Below are positions 1-8,814 of a stretch of 64,000 nucleotides of DNA, in pieces. Position 1 is the first letter of the stretch; the number at the start of each line of letters is the position of its first letter. The notes beneath the pieces are model-generated. The model had not been told where the DNA came from, did no database searches, and saw only the letters and a program-made list of their open reading frames with translations. The position numbers and the translations under genes are program-made. The stretch comes from Gemmatimonadota bacterium (GTDB lineage Bacteria; Gemmatimonadota; Gemmatimonadetes; Longimicrobiales; Gaopeijiaceae). Where the stretch lies: NCBI GenBank assembly GCA_022823225.1, contig JAJDXM010000055.1, forward strand, positions 62,001 through 126,000, in the 5' to 3' direction.

Positions 1-589
1 GCGGGTCGCCGAGCACGAACATCGCCGCCGTGCGCTCGTCGGCCCACGCGTGATAGCCGACGGGCTCCACGGTCCCGAAGATCGGGCCCAGGTCGGCGCC
101 GTCCGTGCCGTAGCGCCAGAGGTACTGTGCGCCGCGCTCCTCGTGGATGGCGGAGAAGGCGTCCTGGCCGGGGATCACGTTGGGGGAGAACTCGCTGGCG
201 GCGGGGGTGCGGGTGACCTGGCCAGCGGCGCCGTCCTCGAGGCTGTACCGGAAGATCTCCGTCTGCGTGGAGTCCACCGCCGAGGTGTAGTAGAGGGCCG
301 CTCCCGAAGGGTCGAAGGAGGGCTGGTTGTCGTAGCCGTCGCGGTCGGTGGCGTTGGTGAGTCCGGTGACGGCGATGGTGCCGTCCTCGGCGCTTTCGAG
401 GCGGCCGACCCAGATGTCGGTCGAGGGGGCACCTGCCGCGGTGGGGCGGTAGTCCTCCGGAGCCGGGCCGATCTCGGGAGGCGGTCCGTCCGCGGGGGTG
501 GCATCGAAGGGGTCGCCGGCAGGCGGTCCGCCGGGGTCCGGGTCCCCGGTGCAGGACAGGGCGACCGCCACTGAAAGTAAACAAAACAT
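1..589 (-). CDS. Secreted lipoprotein with TolB/PD40-like propeller, 3' part outside window
   Basis: This minus-strand frame stays open from an ATG at 589 to the left edge, so only the first 196 residues are visible. It begins MFCLLSVAVALSC, a short signal peptide with a lipobox-like ALSC, then a Pro/Gly/Asp-rich linker. Next comes a repeat-like segment with DIWVGRL, QPSFDPSGAALYYTS and EIFRYSL. Those motifs resemble PD40/TolB beta-propeller blades that read out stored values, so a cell-surface propeller lipoprotein is likely. The function is unknown. The start codon lies inside an inverted repeat (577-613), which may be regulatory or may mean that the true start differs. Confidence 0.7.
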   Translation of the reverse strand, partial: MFCLLSVAVALSCTGDPDPGGPPAGDPFDATPADGPPPEIGPAPEDYRPTAAGAPSTDIWVGRLESAEDGTIAVTGLTNATDRDGYDNQPSFDPSGAALYYTSAVDSTQTEIFRYSLEDGAAGQVTRTPAASEFSPNVIPGQDAFSAIHEERGAQYLWRYGTDGADLGPIFGTVEPVGYHAWADERTAAMFVLGDP

Positions 590-613
590 GACATTGTGTA
601 AGGTTTTGTTTAC
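577..613. repeat. 11-bp perfect inverted repeat over the start of the first gene
   Basis: GTAAACAAAAC at 577-587 and GTTTTGTTTAC at 603-613 are exact reverse complements with a 15-nt spacer. The element covers the ATG of the lipoprotein at 589-587 and overlaps the TGTAAGG-N4-GTTTACA dyad. The position suits an operator or an mRNA hairpin that masks the start codon. Confidence 0.6.
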
Positions 614-614
614 A
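597..614. promoter_or_regulatory. TGTAAAG-N4-CTTTACA dyad, copy 1
   Basis: TGTAAGG-TTTT-GTTTACA follows the bases ATGACATT, as in copy 2 at 28280. It has one mismatch to a perfect dyad. It lies in the 88-bp gap between two minus-strand genes. The shared flank and spacing across three sites suggest a common regulator, which is not identified. Confidence 0.5.
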
Positions 615-677
615 GTGTGGCTTGTCGAACACGACCGTGCGGCGCGGATCCAGCGGCGGCCAGACATGGGACGGGGT

Positions 678-1091
678 TCAGTCATCGGCTTCGGCCAGTG
701 CGGCAGCGAGTGCGTCCTCCCTCATTCCCCAGCCTTCCAGCACGCCGCGCGATTCGTCGTCGCCCGCCTTCGCAACGCCGACCAGAAGGTGGGCGCTCGC
801 GGTCGGGTTGCCGGGTCCGGCAGATTCGATGGCGGCGGCGAGGACCTCGTGGGCGTCGGGGGTGAAGGGGAGGTGCCCTCCGTACACTTCGGGGGCGTCG
901 CGGAGGTGCTCGGGGAGGGCGTCGAGGGCGAGGGCGAGCTGGTCCAGGGCTTTGATCAGCGCGGGGGCGCGCTGGGAGATGGCGCCCGCGAGGATGTGCC
1001 CCGGCGTAATCGCCTCCTTGTCTTCGCGCGCGGCCGCGGCGGCGGCCCGATTCAGCGCGTGGACAGCGTCTTCGGTCAGGTTGATGGCCAT
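678..1091 (-). CDS. Free-standing Clp N-terminal (Clp_N repeat) domain protein
   Basis: The 137-residue protein consists of two Clp_N-like repeats. The first contains NRAAAAAAREDKEAITPGHI and the second NPTASAHLLVGVAKAGDDES. ClpA/ClpB/ClpC chaperones carry this pair at the N-terminus for substrate or adaptor binding. No AAA+ module or Walker motif follows here, and the protein stops at normal double-repeat length. Members of this type are thought to act as partners or decoys of Clp ATPases. It sits alone between an esterase operon and a lipoprotein gene. No strong ribosome binding site is visible. The cytosolic location is inferred from the absence of a signal peptide. Confidence 0.75.
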   Translation of the reverse strand: MAINLTEDAVHALNRAAAAAAREDKEAITPGHILAGAISQRAPALIKALDQLALALDALPEHLRDAPEVYGGHLPFTPDAHEVLAAAIESAGPGNPTASAHLLVGVAKAGDDESRGVLEGWGMREDALAAALAEADD

Positions 1092-1136
1092 GCTGGAATC
1101 TGGGATCGTGGCCGGGAGCGTTTCAAGGCCGGACGG

Positions 1137-2042
1137 TCAGCCGCCTGCACCGGCGAACCACGCGACCACCCGCGCGCCGAAGTCGTCTGCGTCAAAGCCA
1201 GGCACGTGGCCCCCGTCCTCGACGGTCCAGAGTTCCACCCTCAGGCCGCCGTCACAGCCAGTGTCGTAACGAGTCACGTCCGTCTCATCGTCGGGCAGCG
1301 CCTCGACCAGGTCCATCGCCGGCATGGCTTCCGCGGCTTCCATTTCGCACCCCGCGCGGGCGGCCCAGCGGTGCACGGTCTCTTCGGCACCGGGATAGCG
1401 AGCCCCCCCTTCACGACCGCCCCCGGCGTACCGAATGGTGCGGTCCGCGGTTCCGTGGATGTGCAGGATCGAGATCGGGCGGGCGCCTTCGCACCTGGCA
1501 GGGTCCTGGAAGGTGGTGCCGGCCACGGACGCGATCGCCCGCAGCTCCGGCATCGACTCGCAGGCCATCCGGTACGACATGAACCCACCGTTGGACAGGC
1601 CGATCAGGTACACGCCGTCGACCGCCATGTGCTCGGCCGCTTCTTCGACCAGGCCGTTCAGGTAGGCGACATCGTCGACTTCGCTCCCCTGAAGGTTGCA
1701 GCAGAAGTCGGTTGCGTTCCAGAATGATCGGTCCTGGGAATCGCGGGTGCCGTTGGGCAGGATGACCGCGATTCGATCCGACTCAATGCGCCGCGAAATG
1801 CCGAAGTAGGCATCGGTCCACTCGGCATTGCTGGTGAATCCGTGCAGGACGATCACCAGCGAAATGGGGGTGCCGGCTTCGTAGTCGCTGGGGAGCGTCA
1901 GCGTCGCGGGCCGGTCGCCGCCGATCGTGCGGACGGGGTCGCTGACGGGGCTGCTGGTCTCGGCTTCGTCGTAGCACGCGGTCAAACCCGCGAGCGCCAG
2001 TGCGGCCGGTGCGATGAGTGTCCACGATCTCAGTCTCTTCAC
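1137..2042 (-). CDS. Secreted lipoprotein esterase of the PHB depolymerase / LpqC type
   Basis: The 301-residue alpha/beta hydrolase starts at a GTG. AAGGAGG stands just upstream, and GTGA overlaps the stop of the preceding gene, so translation is coupled. The N-terminus is a signal peptide ending in the lipobox LTAC. VLHGF forms the oxyanion-hole segment, GLSNGG holds the nucleophile Ser150, HGTADRTI offers the acid and GGHVPGF the histidine. This order fits the family that cleaves polyhydroxybutyrate or feruloyl esters. A longer open frame upstream (to 3152) is only the antisense-free third frame of the hydantoinase gene. The substrate is not deducible. Confidence 0.85.
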   Translation of the reverse strand: MKRLRSWTLIAPAALALAGLTACYDEAETSSPVSDPVRTIGGDRPATLTLPSDYEAGTPISLVIVLHGFTSNAEWTDAYFGISRRIESDRIAVILPNGTRDSQDRSFWNATDFCCNLQGSEVDDVAYLNGLVEEAAEHMAVDGVYLIGLSNGGFMSYRMACESMPELRAIASVAGTTFQDPARCEGARPISILHIHGTADRTIRYAGGGREGGARYPGAEETVHRWAARAGCEMEAAEAMPAMDLVEALPDDETDVTRYDTGCDGGLRVELWTVEDGGHVPGFDADDFGARVVAWFAGAGG

Positions 2043-5000
2043 GAGTCTCCCTCCTTCATTCCATACTCCCGTGCTGCCGCTTCCGCCGTAACATACCCGT
2101 CGAGCACATCCTCGCGCACCTTCTCGCGGGCGCGGCGACTCGGATCCCCCAGCCCCCCGCCCCCCGGCGTCTCCATCACGATCCGGCGTCCCGGCGGGAC
2201 GATTTCGCGTCCCTTCACGCGCAGCACCTCCCCGCCCGGAATGTATACCCGCCCCGGGGCGCCCGCCCCGCCCCCCTCCCTGCCCCGCGCGGCGTTGCGT
2301 ACGCGTTCGAACATCTTGGACACTGCGAAGGCCGCCCCCTGCGCGTGCGCAACTTCCATGACCTGGCCCAGCCCGCCCCGGTGCTCGCCCGGCCCGCCCG
2401 AGTCCGGGATGTACTGCTTTCGCCAGAAGATCAGCGGCGCGACGGTCTCGGTGATCTCGATCGGGGTCGAGCGCACGCCCGATGGGAAAGCCGTCGCGGA
2501 GAGCCCGTCCTTGCCCGGGCGCGCGCCCGTGCCCCCTGTGTGGAACGGGTTGACGATGAACGGCTCCGCGTCGCCGTAGCCGTACGAGCCGGCCAGCCCG
2601 GGACCCCCCATGATGACCGGGTTCCAGAGGCAGGACGAGCCCTCGGCTGGAACGGACCCCGGCGGCATCGCCTGGCCGAGCGCGCCGAGCACGACGTCGG
2701 GCAGCATCTGGCCGATCGAGTGGCGGGCCGAGACGGCGGCGGGGCTCGGCGCGTTGAGGAGGCAGCCGCGTGGGGCGGTGACGGTGATCGCGCTCAGGGA
2801 GCCGGCATTGTTGGGGACTTCCGACCCGACCACGCAACGGACGCCGAAGGAAGCGTACGCGCGGGTGTACGTCTCCGGCACGTTGATGCCGTACGGCGAC
2901 ATGGGCGAGGTCCCGTCCCAGTCGATGCGGATCCCGTCCGGCGAGACCGTCAGCGCGCACACGAGTTCGAGGTCCTGGTCGTAGCCGTCGATGGTCATGC
3001 GGTGGCGGTAGGTGCCGGGGCGGAGTGCGCGGATGCGGTCGAGCATGGCGCGCCGGGAGGTGGTGACGATCATGTCGGCCAGCCCGTCGAGCGAATCGAG
3101 GCCGAACTCGGTCATCATCGCGGCGAGGCGCTCGCACCCGGCTTCGTTGCACGCCGCAAGCGAGTAGAGGTCGCCCTGCGCGACATCGGGTTCACGCACG
3201 TTGGCGCGGACCATCCGCATCAGGGTCCCGTCGACCTTGCCGGCGCGGATGAGGTAGCCGATCGGGATGCGAATCCCTTCTTCGAAGACCTGGTTGGCGT
3301 CGGCGCCGAACCCGCGTCCGCCCACGTCGGCGATGTGGCTGGTCGCCGCGAAGAGCGCCACGAGGCAGCCGCGCAGGTAGGCGGGGGTGACGACCGTGAA
3401 GTCGTTGAGGTGGCCGGTGCCCTCCCAGGGGTCGTTGGTGACGAGGACATCGCCTTCGCGCAGGGTGTCGATGGGATGGTCGCGCAAGAAGCAGCCCACC
3501 GAGGCGGCCATGGCGTTGACGTGCCCGGGCGTCCCCGTGACGGCCTGGGCCAGCATGCGGCCCTGCAGGTCGAAGACGCCCGCCGACAGGTCGCCCGCTT
3601 CGCGCACCGGGGTGGAGAACGCCGTGCGGACCAGGGTGCGGGCCTGTTCCTCCACCACCGAAAGGAGCCGGCTCCACATGATCTGGTCCTCGAGGGCGGA
3701 GACGCCGGTGCGGGCGGCCCGGCGCTCGCGGCGCTCCACAAGCAGATGGCCACCGGTGAGCACGCGCGCCTCCCAGCCGGCGGGCACCACGGTCGTGGTC
3801 TGCTCCTCGGCGATGAGTGCGGGGCCGGGGATGGTGGCGTGTCGCGGCAGGTCGGGGCGGTGGTGAACGGCGGCCGTGACGTGGCCCTCCGCGGCACCGG
3901 CGAACACGTCGGAGAAGGCGGCGGGTTCGGGGCGGGACTGGGGCTGGAAACGTGCGGACGTTTCAGCTGAAACGTTGGCGGGCTCGGATGGGGCGGCGGG
4001 ATTGCCTCCTGAGGCGGCAGGCTCCCCCGCCGACACACCGCCGGGCAGTCCCTGGCGGGAAGCGACCCCTTCCACCGACCCTCCAGCCCCAGGCGCCGAC
4101 ACCACCAGCGTCCAGCTCAGCACCTCGATGTCGAGCCCGGGGATCGTGCGGCCGTACACGGCTTCGTAGGCACGGTCGAAGGCGGCCTTCAGCGAGCCTT
4201 CGCCTCCGCCTCCCCCCACCACCTCCGGCGGCAGCTCCACCCCGATCTCGTGACCCTGTCCCACGTACCTCATGAACGCGTGCGCGCGCTCGATGGTCGG
4301 CACCCCGGGAGCCCCGCTTTCCACCACCGCCGCCGCCTCCCCCCTCATCGCGGCGAGCACCTCGCGCACCAGCGCCCGGTCAAACTCGGAGAGGCGCATG
4401 TAGCGGCTCTGCACGACCTCGTACGAGATCGGCGCCAGGAGAGACCCCACCGCCGAGCCCACCCCCGCATGTCCGGGCACGAGGAAGCGGTCCAGCTCGA
4501 GCTTGTCCGCCACGCGCGCCGCGTGAATCGGCGCCGATCCCCCGAACGCCACCACGGTGCGCCCCGCGAGACCCTTCCCCCATTCGATCGCGTGGGTGCG
4601 GGCGGCGTTGGACATGTTCTCGTCCACCATCTCGCTCACCCCCAGCGCGGCCACGACCGTCTCCAACCCCAGGCTGCCGCCCACGCGGCCCCCGATCGCC
4701 GCCTCGGCCCGGCCCCGGTCCAGCCCGATCGCGCCGCCTGCAAACAGCTCCGGATCGATGCGCCCCAGCACCACGTCCGCGTCGGTGACCGTCGGCTCTG
4801 CCCCACCCCGCCCATACGCCGCCGGCCCCGGCTCCGACCCCGCGCTCTCGGGCCCCACATGGATGCGGTCCAGATCGTCCACCCCCGCGATCGACCCGCC
4901 CCCCGCCCCGATCTCGACCATCTCGATCACGGGGATCCGCACGGGCAGTCCGCTGCCCTGCTTGAAGCGGTAGCTGCGCGCCACCTCGAAGGTGCGCGAA

Positions 5001-5914
5001 TGGAGCGGCTCGCCGCCGTCGATCACGCAGAGCTTGGCGGTGGTGCCCCCCATGTCGAACGAGAGCACGTCGCCCAGCGCGAGCTCCCGCGCGAGGTGGC
5101 TCGCCAGGATCGCGCCCCCCGCCGGGCCGGATTCGACCAGCCGGATCGGGGCGGCTACGGCGGCGTCAAGAGTGGTCAGGCCGCCGCCCGAGGTCATGAG
5201 CAGGAAGGGACAGGCGAGGCCCGCGTCGTGCAGCGATGCCGCGAGGCCGGTCAGGTAGCGCGCCATCAGCGGCCGTACGTACGCGTTGGCGCACGCCGTG
5301 GAGAGGCGCTCGAATTCGCGTACCTCGGGGCAGACCTCGGAGGCCAGCGTGACCGAGAGACCGGGCCGCTCGGCGGCGAGGACCTTCGCGATGCGCTGCT
5401 CGTGCGCGGGGTTCGCGTAGCCGTGGATCAGGCCGACCGCGACGGACTGGACGCCGTGTTCGTCGAGCGCGGGCAGGACGGCCCGCACCGAGTCCTCGTC
5501 GAGCGGGACGAGGACGCGGCCGCGACAGTCGACCCGCTCGGTCACCGGCAGGCGCAGGTGGCGCGGGACCAGCGGCGGTGGCCGGTCCACCCCGATGTCG
5601 TACTGCTCGAAGCGGTTCTCGTGGGCCATCTCGAGGGCGTCGCGGTGCCCCTCGGTCACGATCAGCGCGGTCTTCGCGCCCTTGCGTTCGATGATCGCGT
5701 TGGTGGCGAGGGTCGTGCCGTGAATGACCAGCCGCACGGACGATGGCGCGACCGCGCCGATGTCGAGAACCTTGCGGACGGCGTCCAGGACGCCCCGTTC
5801 GGGGGCGGCGTGCGTGGTGAGGACCTTGGTGGTGACGAGGCGGCCGCCGGTCTCCAGCGCCACGTCGGTGAAGGTGCCGCCGATGTCGACGGCGAGGCGG
5901 GCGCCGTCAGCCAT
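2039..5914 (-). CDS. Hydantoinase/5-oxoprolinase, HyuA and HyuB domains fused
   Basis: The 1291-residue protein joins both subunits in one chain, as in eukaryotic 5-oxoprolinase. The HyuA half starts with the phosphate-binding DIGGTFTD (residues 10-17) and HGTTLATNAI. It then carries ESGPAGGAI, FDMGGTTAKL and GAGGGSIA of the actin-like ATPase fold. A low-complexity Ala/Pro/Ser linker comes before the HyuB half, which starts near Met746 (MWSRLLSVVEEQARTLVRTA) and contains GTPGHVNAMA, NDPWEGTGHLNDF and GGTGARPGKDG. The family hydrolyses 5-oxoproline or hydantoins with ATP in the cytosol. It overlaps the SDR gene upstream by 8 bp and the esterase by 4 bp, so it is the core of a four-gene operon. 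Confidence 0.92.
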   Translation of the reverse strand: MADGARLAVDIGGTFTDVALETGGRLVTTKVLTTHAAPERGVLDAVRKVLDIGAVAPSSVRLVIHGTTLATNAIIERKGAKTALIVTEGHRDALEMAHENRFEQYDIGVDRPPPLVPRHLRLPVTERVDCRGRVLVPLDEDSVRAVLPALDEHGVQSVAVGLIHGYANPAHEQRIAKVLAAERPGLSVTLASEVCPEVREFERLSTACANAYVRPLMARYLTGLAASLHDAGLACPFLLMTSGGGLTTLDAAVAAPIRLVESGPAGGAILASHLARELALGDVLSFDMGGTTAKLCVIDGGEPLHSRTFEVARSYRFKQGSGLPVRIPVIEMVEIGAGGGSIAGVDDLDRIHVGPESAGSEPGPAAYGRGGAEPTVTDADVVLGRIDPELFAGGAIGLDRGRAEAAIGGRVGGSLGLETVVAALGVSEMVDENMSNAARTHAIEWGKGLAGRTVVAFGGSAPIHAARVADKLELDRFLVPGHAGVGSAVGSLLAPISYEVVQSRYMRLSEFDRALVREVLAAMRGEAAAVVESGAPGVPTIERAHAFMRYVGQGHEIGVELPPEVVGGGGGEGSLKAAFDRAYEAVYGRTIPGLDIEVLSWTLVVSAPGAGGSVEGVASRQGLPGGVSAGEPAASGGNPAAPSEPANVSAETSARFQPQSRPEPAAFSDVFAGAAEGHVTAAVHHRPDLPRHATIPGPALIAEEQTTTVVPAGWEARVLTGGHLLVERRERRAARTGVSALEDQIMWSRLLSVVEEQARTLVRTAFSTPVREAGDLSAGVFDLQGRMLAQAVTGTPGHVNAMAASVGCFLRDHPIDTLREGDVLVTNDPWEGTGHLNDFTVVTPAYLRGCLVALFAATSHIADVGGRGFGADANQVFEEGIRIPIGYLIRAGKVDGTLMRMVRANVREPDVAQGDLYSLAACNEAGCERLAAMMTEFGLDSLDGLADMIVTTSRRAMLDRIRALRPGTYRHRMTIDGYDQDLELVCALTVSPDGIRIDWDGTSPMSPYGINVPETYTRAYASFGVRCVVGSEVPNNAGSLSAITVTAPRGCLLNAPSPAAVSARHSIGQMLPDVVLGALGQAMPPGSVPAEGSSCLWNPVIMGGPGLAGSYGYGDAEPFIVNPFHTGGTGARPGKDGLSATAFPSGVRSTPIEITETVAPLIFWRKQYIPDSGGPGEHRGGLGQVMEVAHAQGAAFAVSKMFERVRNAARGREGGGAGAPGRVYIPGGEVLRVKGREIVPPGRRIVMETPGGGGLGDPSRRAREKVREDVLDGYVTAEAAAREYGMKEGDS

Positions 5915-6695
5915 CTTCCCTGAGCGGCACCGTGTAGTTGAGCGACAGCCGTCCCCCGTCGGGAAAGATCGTCTCGCCGGTCAGGTAGGACGCGTAGTCG
6001 GACGCCAGGAAGACCGCGACCGTGGCCACTTCCGACGGGTCTCCCGGCCGGCCGAGCGGGGTGCGGGACATGATCGTGCGGCGCGCCTTTTCGTCGTTCA
6101 TCGTCACCTTGGCCATCTCGGTGAGGATCGTCCCGGGGCCGATCGCGTTTACACGGATGTCGTGGGCGGCCAGCGCCATCGCCATCACCCGCGTGAGCTG
6201 CTGGATGCCCCCCTTGGACGCCGCATAGGGCAGCTGGTCGGGGATCGCCACCACCGAATTCGTCGAGGACATGTTGATGATCGTCCCCTTGATGCCCCGC
6301 TCGACCATGTGGCGCGCCACCAGGCGACCGAGCAGGAAGGGCCCCCGGAGGTTCACGGCGATCACCCTGTCGAAGTCCTCGACCGTGCCGTCGAGGATCG
6401 AGCCCGGCGCGATGATGCCTGCGTTGTTGAGCAGGATGTCGCACTGCCCGAACCGCTCCAGGCACGCTTCGAGCACGGCGGCGCAATCCTCCTCGCGGCT
6501 GACGTCCGCGCGCACCGCAAAGGTGGGTTCCCCCGTGTCCTCTGCGATCTCAACGGCCGCGACCGCGCACTCGTCTTCCAGCACATCCGCAAGCACGACC
6601 CGCGCCCCGTGCTCGGCAAAGGCCCGCGCGCACGCCGCACCGATCCCCCGGGCCGCCCCGGTCACGATGGCCGTCTGGCCCGCGAGCGAGATCAT
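5907..6695 (-). CDS. Short-chain dehydrogenase/reductase
   Basis: A classical SDR of 262 residues. It has the dinucleotide-binding TGAARGIG (12-19), NNAG at 90, Ser143/144, and the catalytic pair Tyr157 and Lys161 in YAASK. GPG and the late DGG motif are also present, and length and spacing are normal for the family. The acidic Asp37 after the second strand favours NAD over NADP. The gene overlaps DinB upstream by 1 bp and the hydantoinase start by 8 bp. It probably oxidises or reduces an intermediate of the same pathway, but the substrate is unknown. Confidence 0.9.
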   Translation of the reverse strand: MISLAGQTAIVTGAARGIGAACARAFAEHGARVVLADVLEDECAVAAVEIAEDTGEPTFAVRADVSREEDCAAVLEACLERFGQCDILLNNAGIIAPGSILDGTVEDFDRVIAVNLRGPFLLGRLVARHMVERGIKGTIINMSSTNSVVAIPDQLPYAASKGGIQQLTRVMAMALAAHDIRVNAIGPGTILTEMAKVTMNDEKARRTIMSRTPLGRPGDPSEVATVAVFLASDYASYLTGETIFPDGGRLSLNYTVPLREDG

Positions 6696-7165
6696 CAGCT
6701 GTAGGGCATCTTCGGCGTCTTGCCCATCAGCCGCGCGTACACCGTCAGCGCGCCCCGGTGGTGCGCCGAGTGGTCGGAGATCCCATTGACGATCGCGAAC
6801 CGGGGCGCTCCCCCCATGATGCGCTTGTCCGCGATCGGCGCGAGCAATTCCTCCTCGCTGGCCGCCTCCACCGCCGCGATCGCGGCCTCGTAGGCGCGCT
6901 CCAGCCAGGCGTTGGCCTCCTTCAGCGAGGTGACGCCCCTCACGGCGGCGATCATGCCCTCGAAGTCCATGTTCCAGCCCTCACCGAAGGCCCCCTCCAC
7001 GAACCAGTCGACCGAGTCCGCCGCGTGCGCGACGTGCCCGGCCACGGTGTAGAGTTCGGGCTGCGGCGCGAATCCGGAGTCCTCTTCTTCGAAGGTCGAC
7101 GCCGTGGCCTGGAAGTACTTGAGCGAAGACCGAAGCTGGGAGACGAGGGTTGCGTGCATTGTCAC
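6695..7165 (-). CDS. DinB/YfiT-like metal-dependent four-helix protein
   Basis: The 156-residue protein shows the DinB superfamily histidine pattern. His44/His47 sit in VAGHVAHAADSVDWF, and His132/135/136 sit in ISDHSAHHRGAL. They form a triad that holds a divalent metal in a four-helix bundle. Family members include thiol-dependent S-transferases and damage-inducible proteins of unknown reaction. The product is the first gene of the DinB-SDR-hydantoinase-esterase operon, and its stop codon overlaps the next start. A role in thiol transfer or detoxification is possible but not shown. Confidence 0.85.
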   Translation of the reverse strand: MTMHATLVSQLRSSLKYFQATASTFEEEDSGFAPQPELYTVAGHVAHAADSVDWFVEGAFGEGWNMDFEGMIAAVRGVTSLKEANAWLERAYEAAIAAVEAASEEELLAPIADKRIMGGAPRFAIVNGISDHSAHHRGALTVYARLMGKTPKMPYS

Positions 7166-7335
7166 GGGCGTGTCCTGGGGTTCATTGTGGTTGGCGGGGC
7201 CCCCACGAGGAAGCCATGCCAGGTGGTTGCCGGCCCTGGTGTTGCCGGCTGACGAGCCCCAAGTCTAGCTTGCCGCTCCGCTTGCCTCCACCCCGGGGTG
7301 GTGAATCGCGCCATTTCGCAGCCAGGAAGGCCACC

Positions 7336-8673
7336 ATGTCGTCAGCATTGCACGCTCCCGCCGCTCCGCAACCCAGCCCCGCGCTCCCAGCCAATCGCCC
7401 GTTTCATCCGGCCCTGCTCTGCGCGGCGGCCCTCCTTCTCACCCACCTCGGCACGGGCGCGGCATTCGCCCAGGAACTCCCGCGCGCCGACGCGGTCGAG
7501 GCCGGGTTCTCGCGCGCAGGAATCGAGCGGCTCGACGCGTTCCTCAACGACTACACCTCCAACGGCAGCCTTTCCGGGGCGGTGGCCATGGTGCTGCGCG
7601 ACGGCGCGGTCGTCTACGAGAAGGCGGCCGGATTCCGGGACATCGAGTCCGGCGACCTGATGCGCCCGGACGCGATCTTCCGCATCGCGTCGCAGACCAA
7701 GGCGATCGTGAGCGTGGCCGTGATGATCCTCCAGGACGAAGGCGCGCTGCTGATTTCGGACCGCGTCGGGAGGTATCTGCCGGCCTTCGCGCGCACCACG
7801 GTTGCGGTTCCCGACGGCGAGGGCGGCGGGTACGAGATCGTCGGCGCCGACCGCGCGATCACGATCCGCGACCTTCTCACGCACACCGCGGGGATTGCCT
7901 ACGGGAACGGACCCGGCGGCGACCTCTGGCGCGAAGCCGAGATCACCGGGTGGTATTTCGCGCACCGGGACGAGCCGGTTCGCGCCACCGTCGACCGCCT
8001 GGCCGAGCTTCCCTTCCAGGCACAGCCGGGATCGCGGTTCGTGTACGGGTACGCCACCGATATCCTCGGGGCGCTGGTGGAGGAGGTTTCCGGATTGCCG
8101 CTGGACGAGTTCCTCTACCGGCGCATCTTCGAGCCGCTCGGCATGCACGACACCCACTTCTACCTGCCGCCCGAGAAACGGGACCGCCTGGCAACCGTCT
8201 ACGGCCACGACGGCGAGGGCAAGCTCACGCGCTCGCCCGACGGCCCCGGAATGAACACGCAGGGTCAGTACACCGACGGCCCCCGGGTCAGCTTTTCCGG
8301 CGGTGCAGGGCTGCTCTCGACCGCCCGCGACTACAGCCGCTTCCTTCAGATGATGCTGAACGGCGGTTCCCTGGGCGACGCCCGCATTCTGTCTCCCACC
8401 AGCGTCGAGCTCATGACCACCAACCACATCGGCGACCTAATGGGCCGCGGGACCGGGTTCGGGCTGGGCTTCCAGGTGCGGCTCGATCTCGGCGAGGCCG
8501 GCGCGCCCGGTTCGGTTGGAGACTACGGATGGGGCGGCGCATATCACACGACCTACTGGGTCGATCCGGCCGAGCGCCTGGTCGTCACATACTTCACCCA
8601 GCTCCGGGGCTTCCGGCCGGTCGACGACCACGGGAAGCTGCGCGCGCTGGTCTACGGCGCCCTCGCGAGGTGA
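7336..8673 (+). CDS. Secreted serine hydrolase, class C beta-lactamase/esterase family
   Basis: I chose the ATG at 7336, which follows GGAAGG, over the longer frame from 7150. It places a typical signal peptide ending GAAFAQ. The 445-residue protein has the nucleophile motif S119-Q-T-K122, Y237 in VYGYATD in place of the usual YxN, the LLTHTAGI segment and WGGAYHT near the C-terminus. This is the penicillin-binding/EstB fold acting in the periplasm on esters or peptides. Real beta-lactamase activity is not implied. The gene is divergent from the DinB operon across 170 bp. Confidence 0.88.
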   Translation: MSSALHAPAAPQPSPALPANRPFHPALLCAAALLLTHLGTGAAFAQELPRADAVEAGFSRAGIERLDAFLNDYTSNGSLSGAVAMVLRDGAVVYEKAAGFRDIESGDLMRPDAIFRIASQTKAIVSVAVMILQDEGALLISDRVGRYLPAFARTTVAVPDGEGGGYEIVGADRAITIRDLLTHTAGIAYGNGPGGDLWREAEITGWYFAHRDEPVRATVDRLAELPFQAQPGSRFVYGYATDILGALVEEVSGLPLDEFLYRRIFEPLGMHDTHFYLPPEKRDRLATVYGHDGEGKLTRSPDGPGMNTQGQYTDGPRVSFSGGAGLLSTARDYSRFLQMMLNGGSLGDARILSPTSVELMTTNHIGDLMGRGTGFGLGFQVRLDLGEAGAPGSVGDYGWGGAYHTTYWVDPAERLVVTYFTQLRGFRPVDDHGKLRALVYGALAR

Positions 8674-8814
8674 GGGGGCGACACGCGGCAAACGCCCTTC
8701 GGCGCACCAGCCGTCGGCGTCCGCCCGCGGCGAACCCTTGCCGCGACAGGTTGAATCTGGCTAACCTGATGGAAACAGATGGAGCAACGCTAGTTCGGCT
8801 CCTCGCCGCCCCAG

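Noticed and set aside
2043-3152. Long N-terminal extension of the esterase frame
   Set aside because: It is Arg-rich and out of frame within the hydantoinase gene. The GTG at 2042 with AAGGAGG is the real start.
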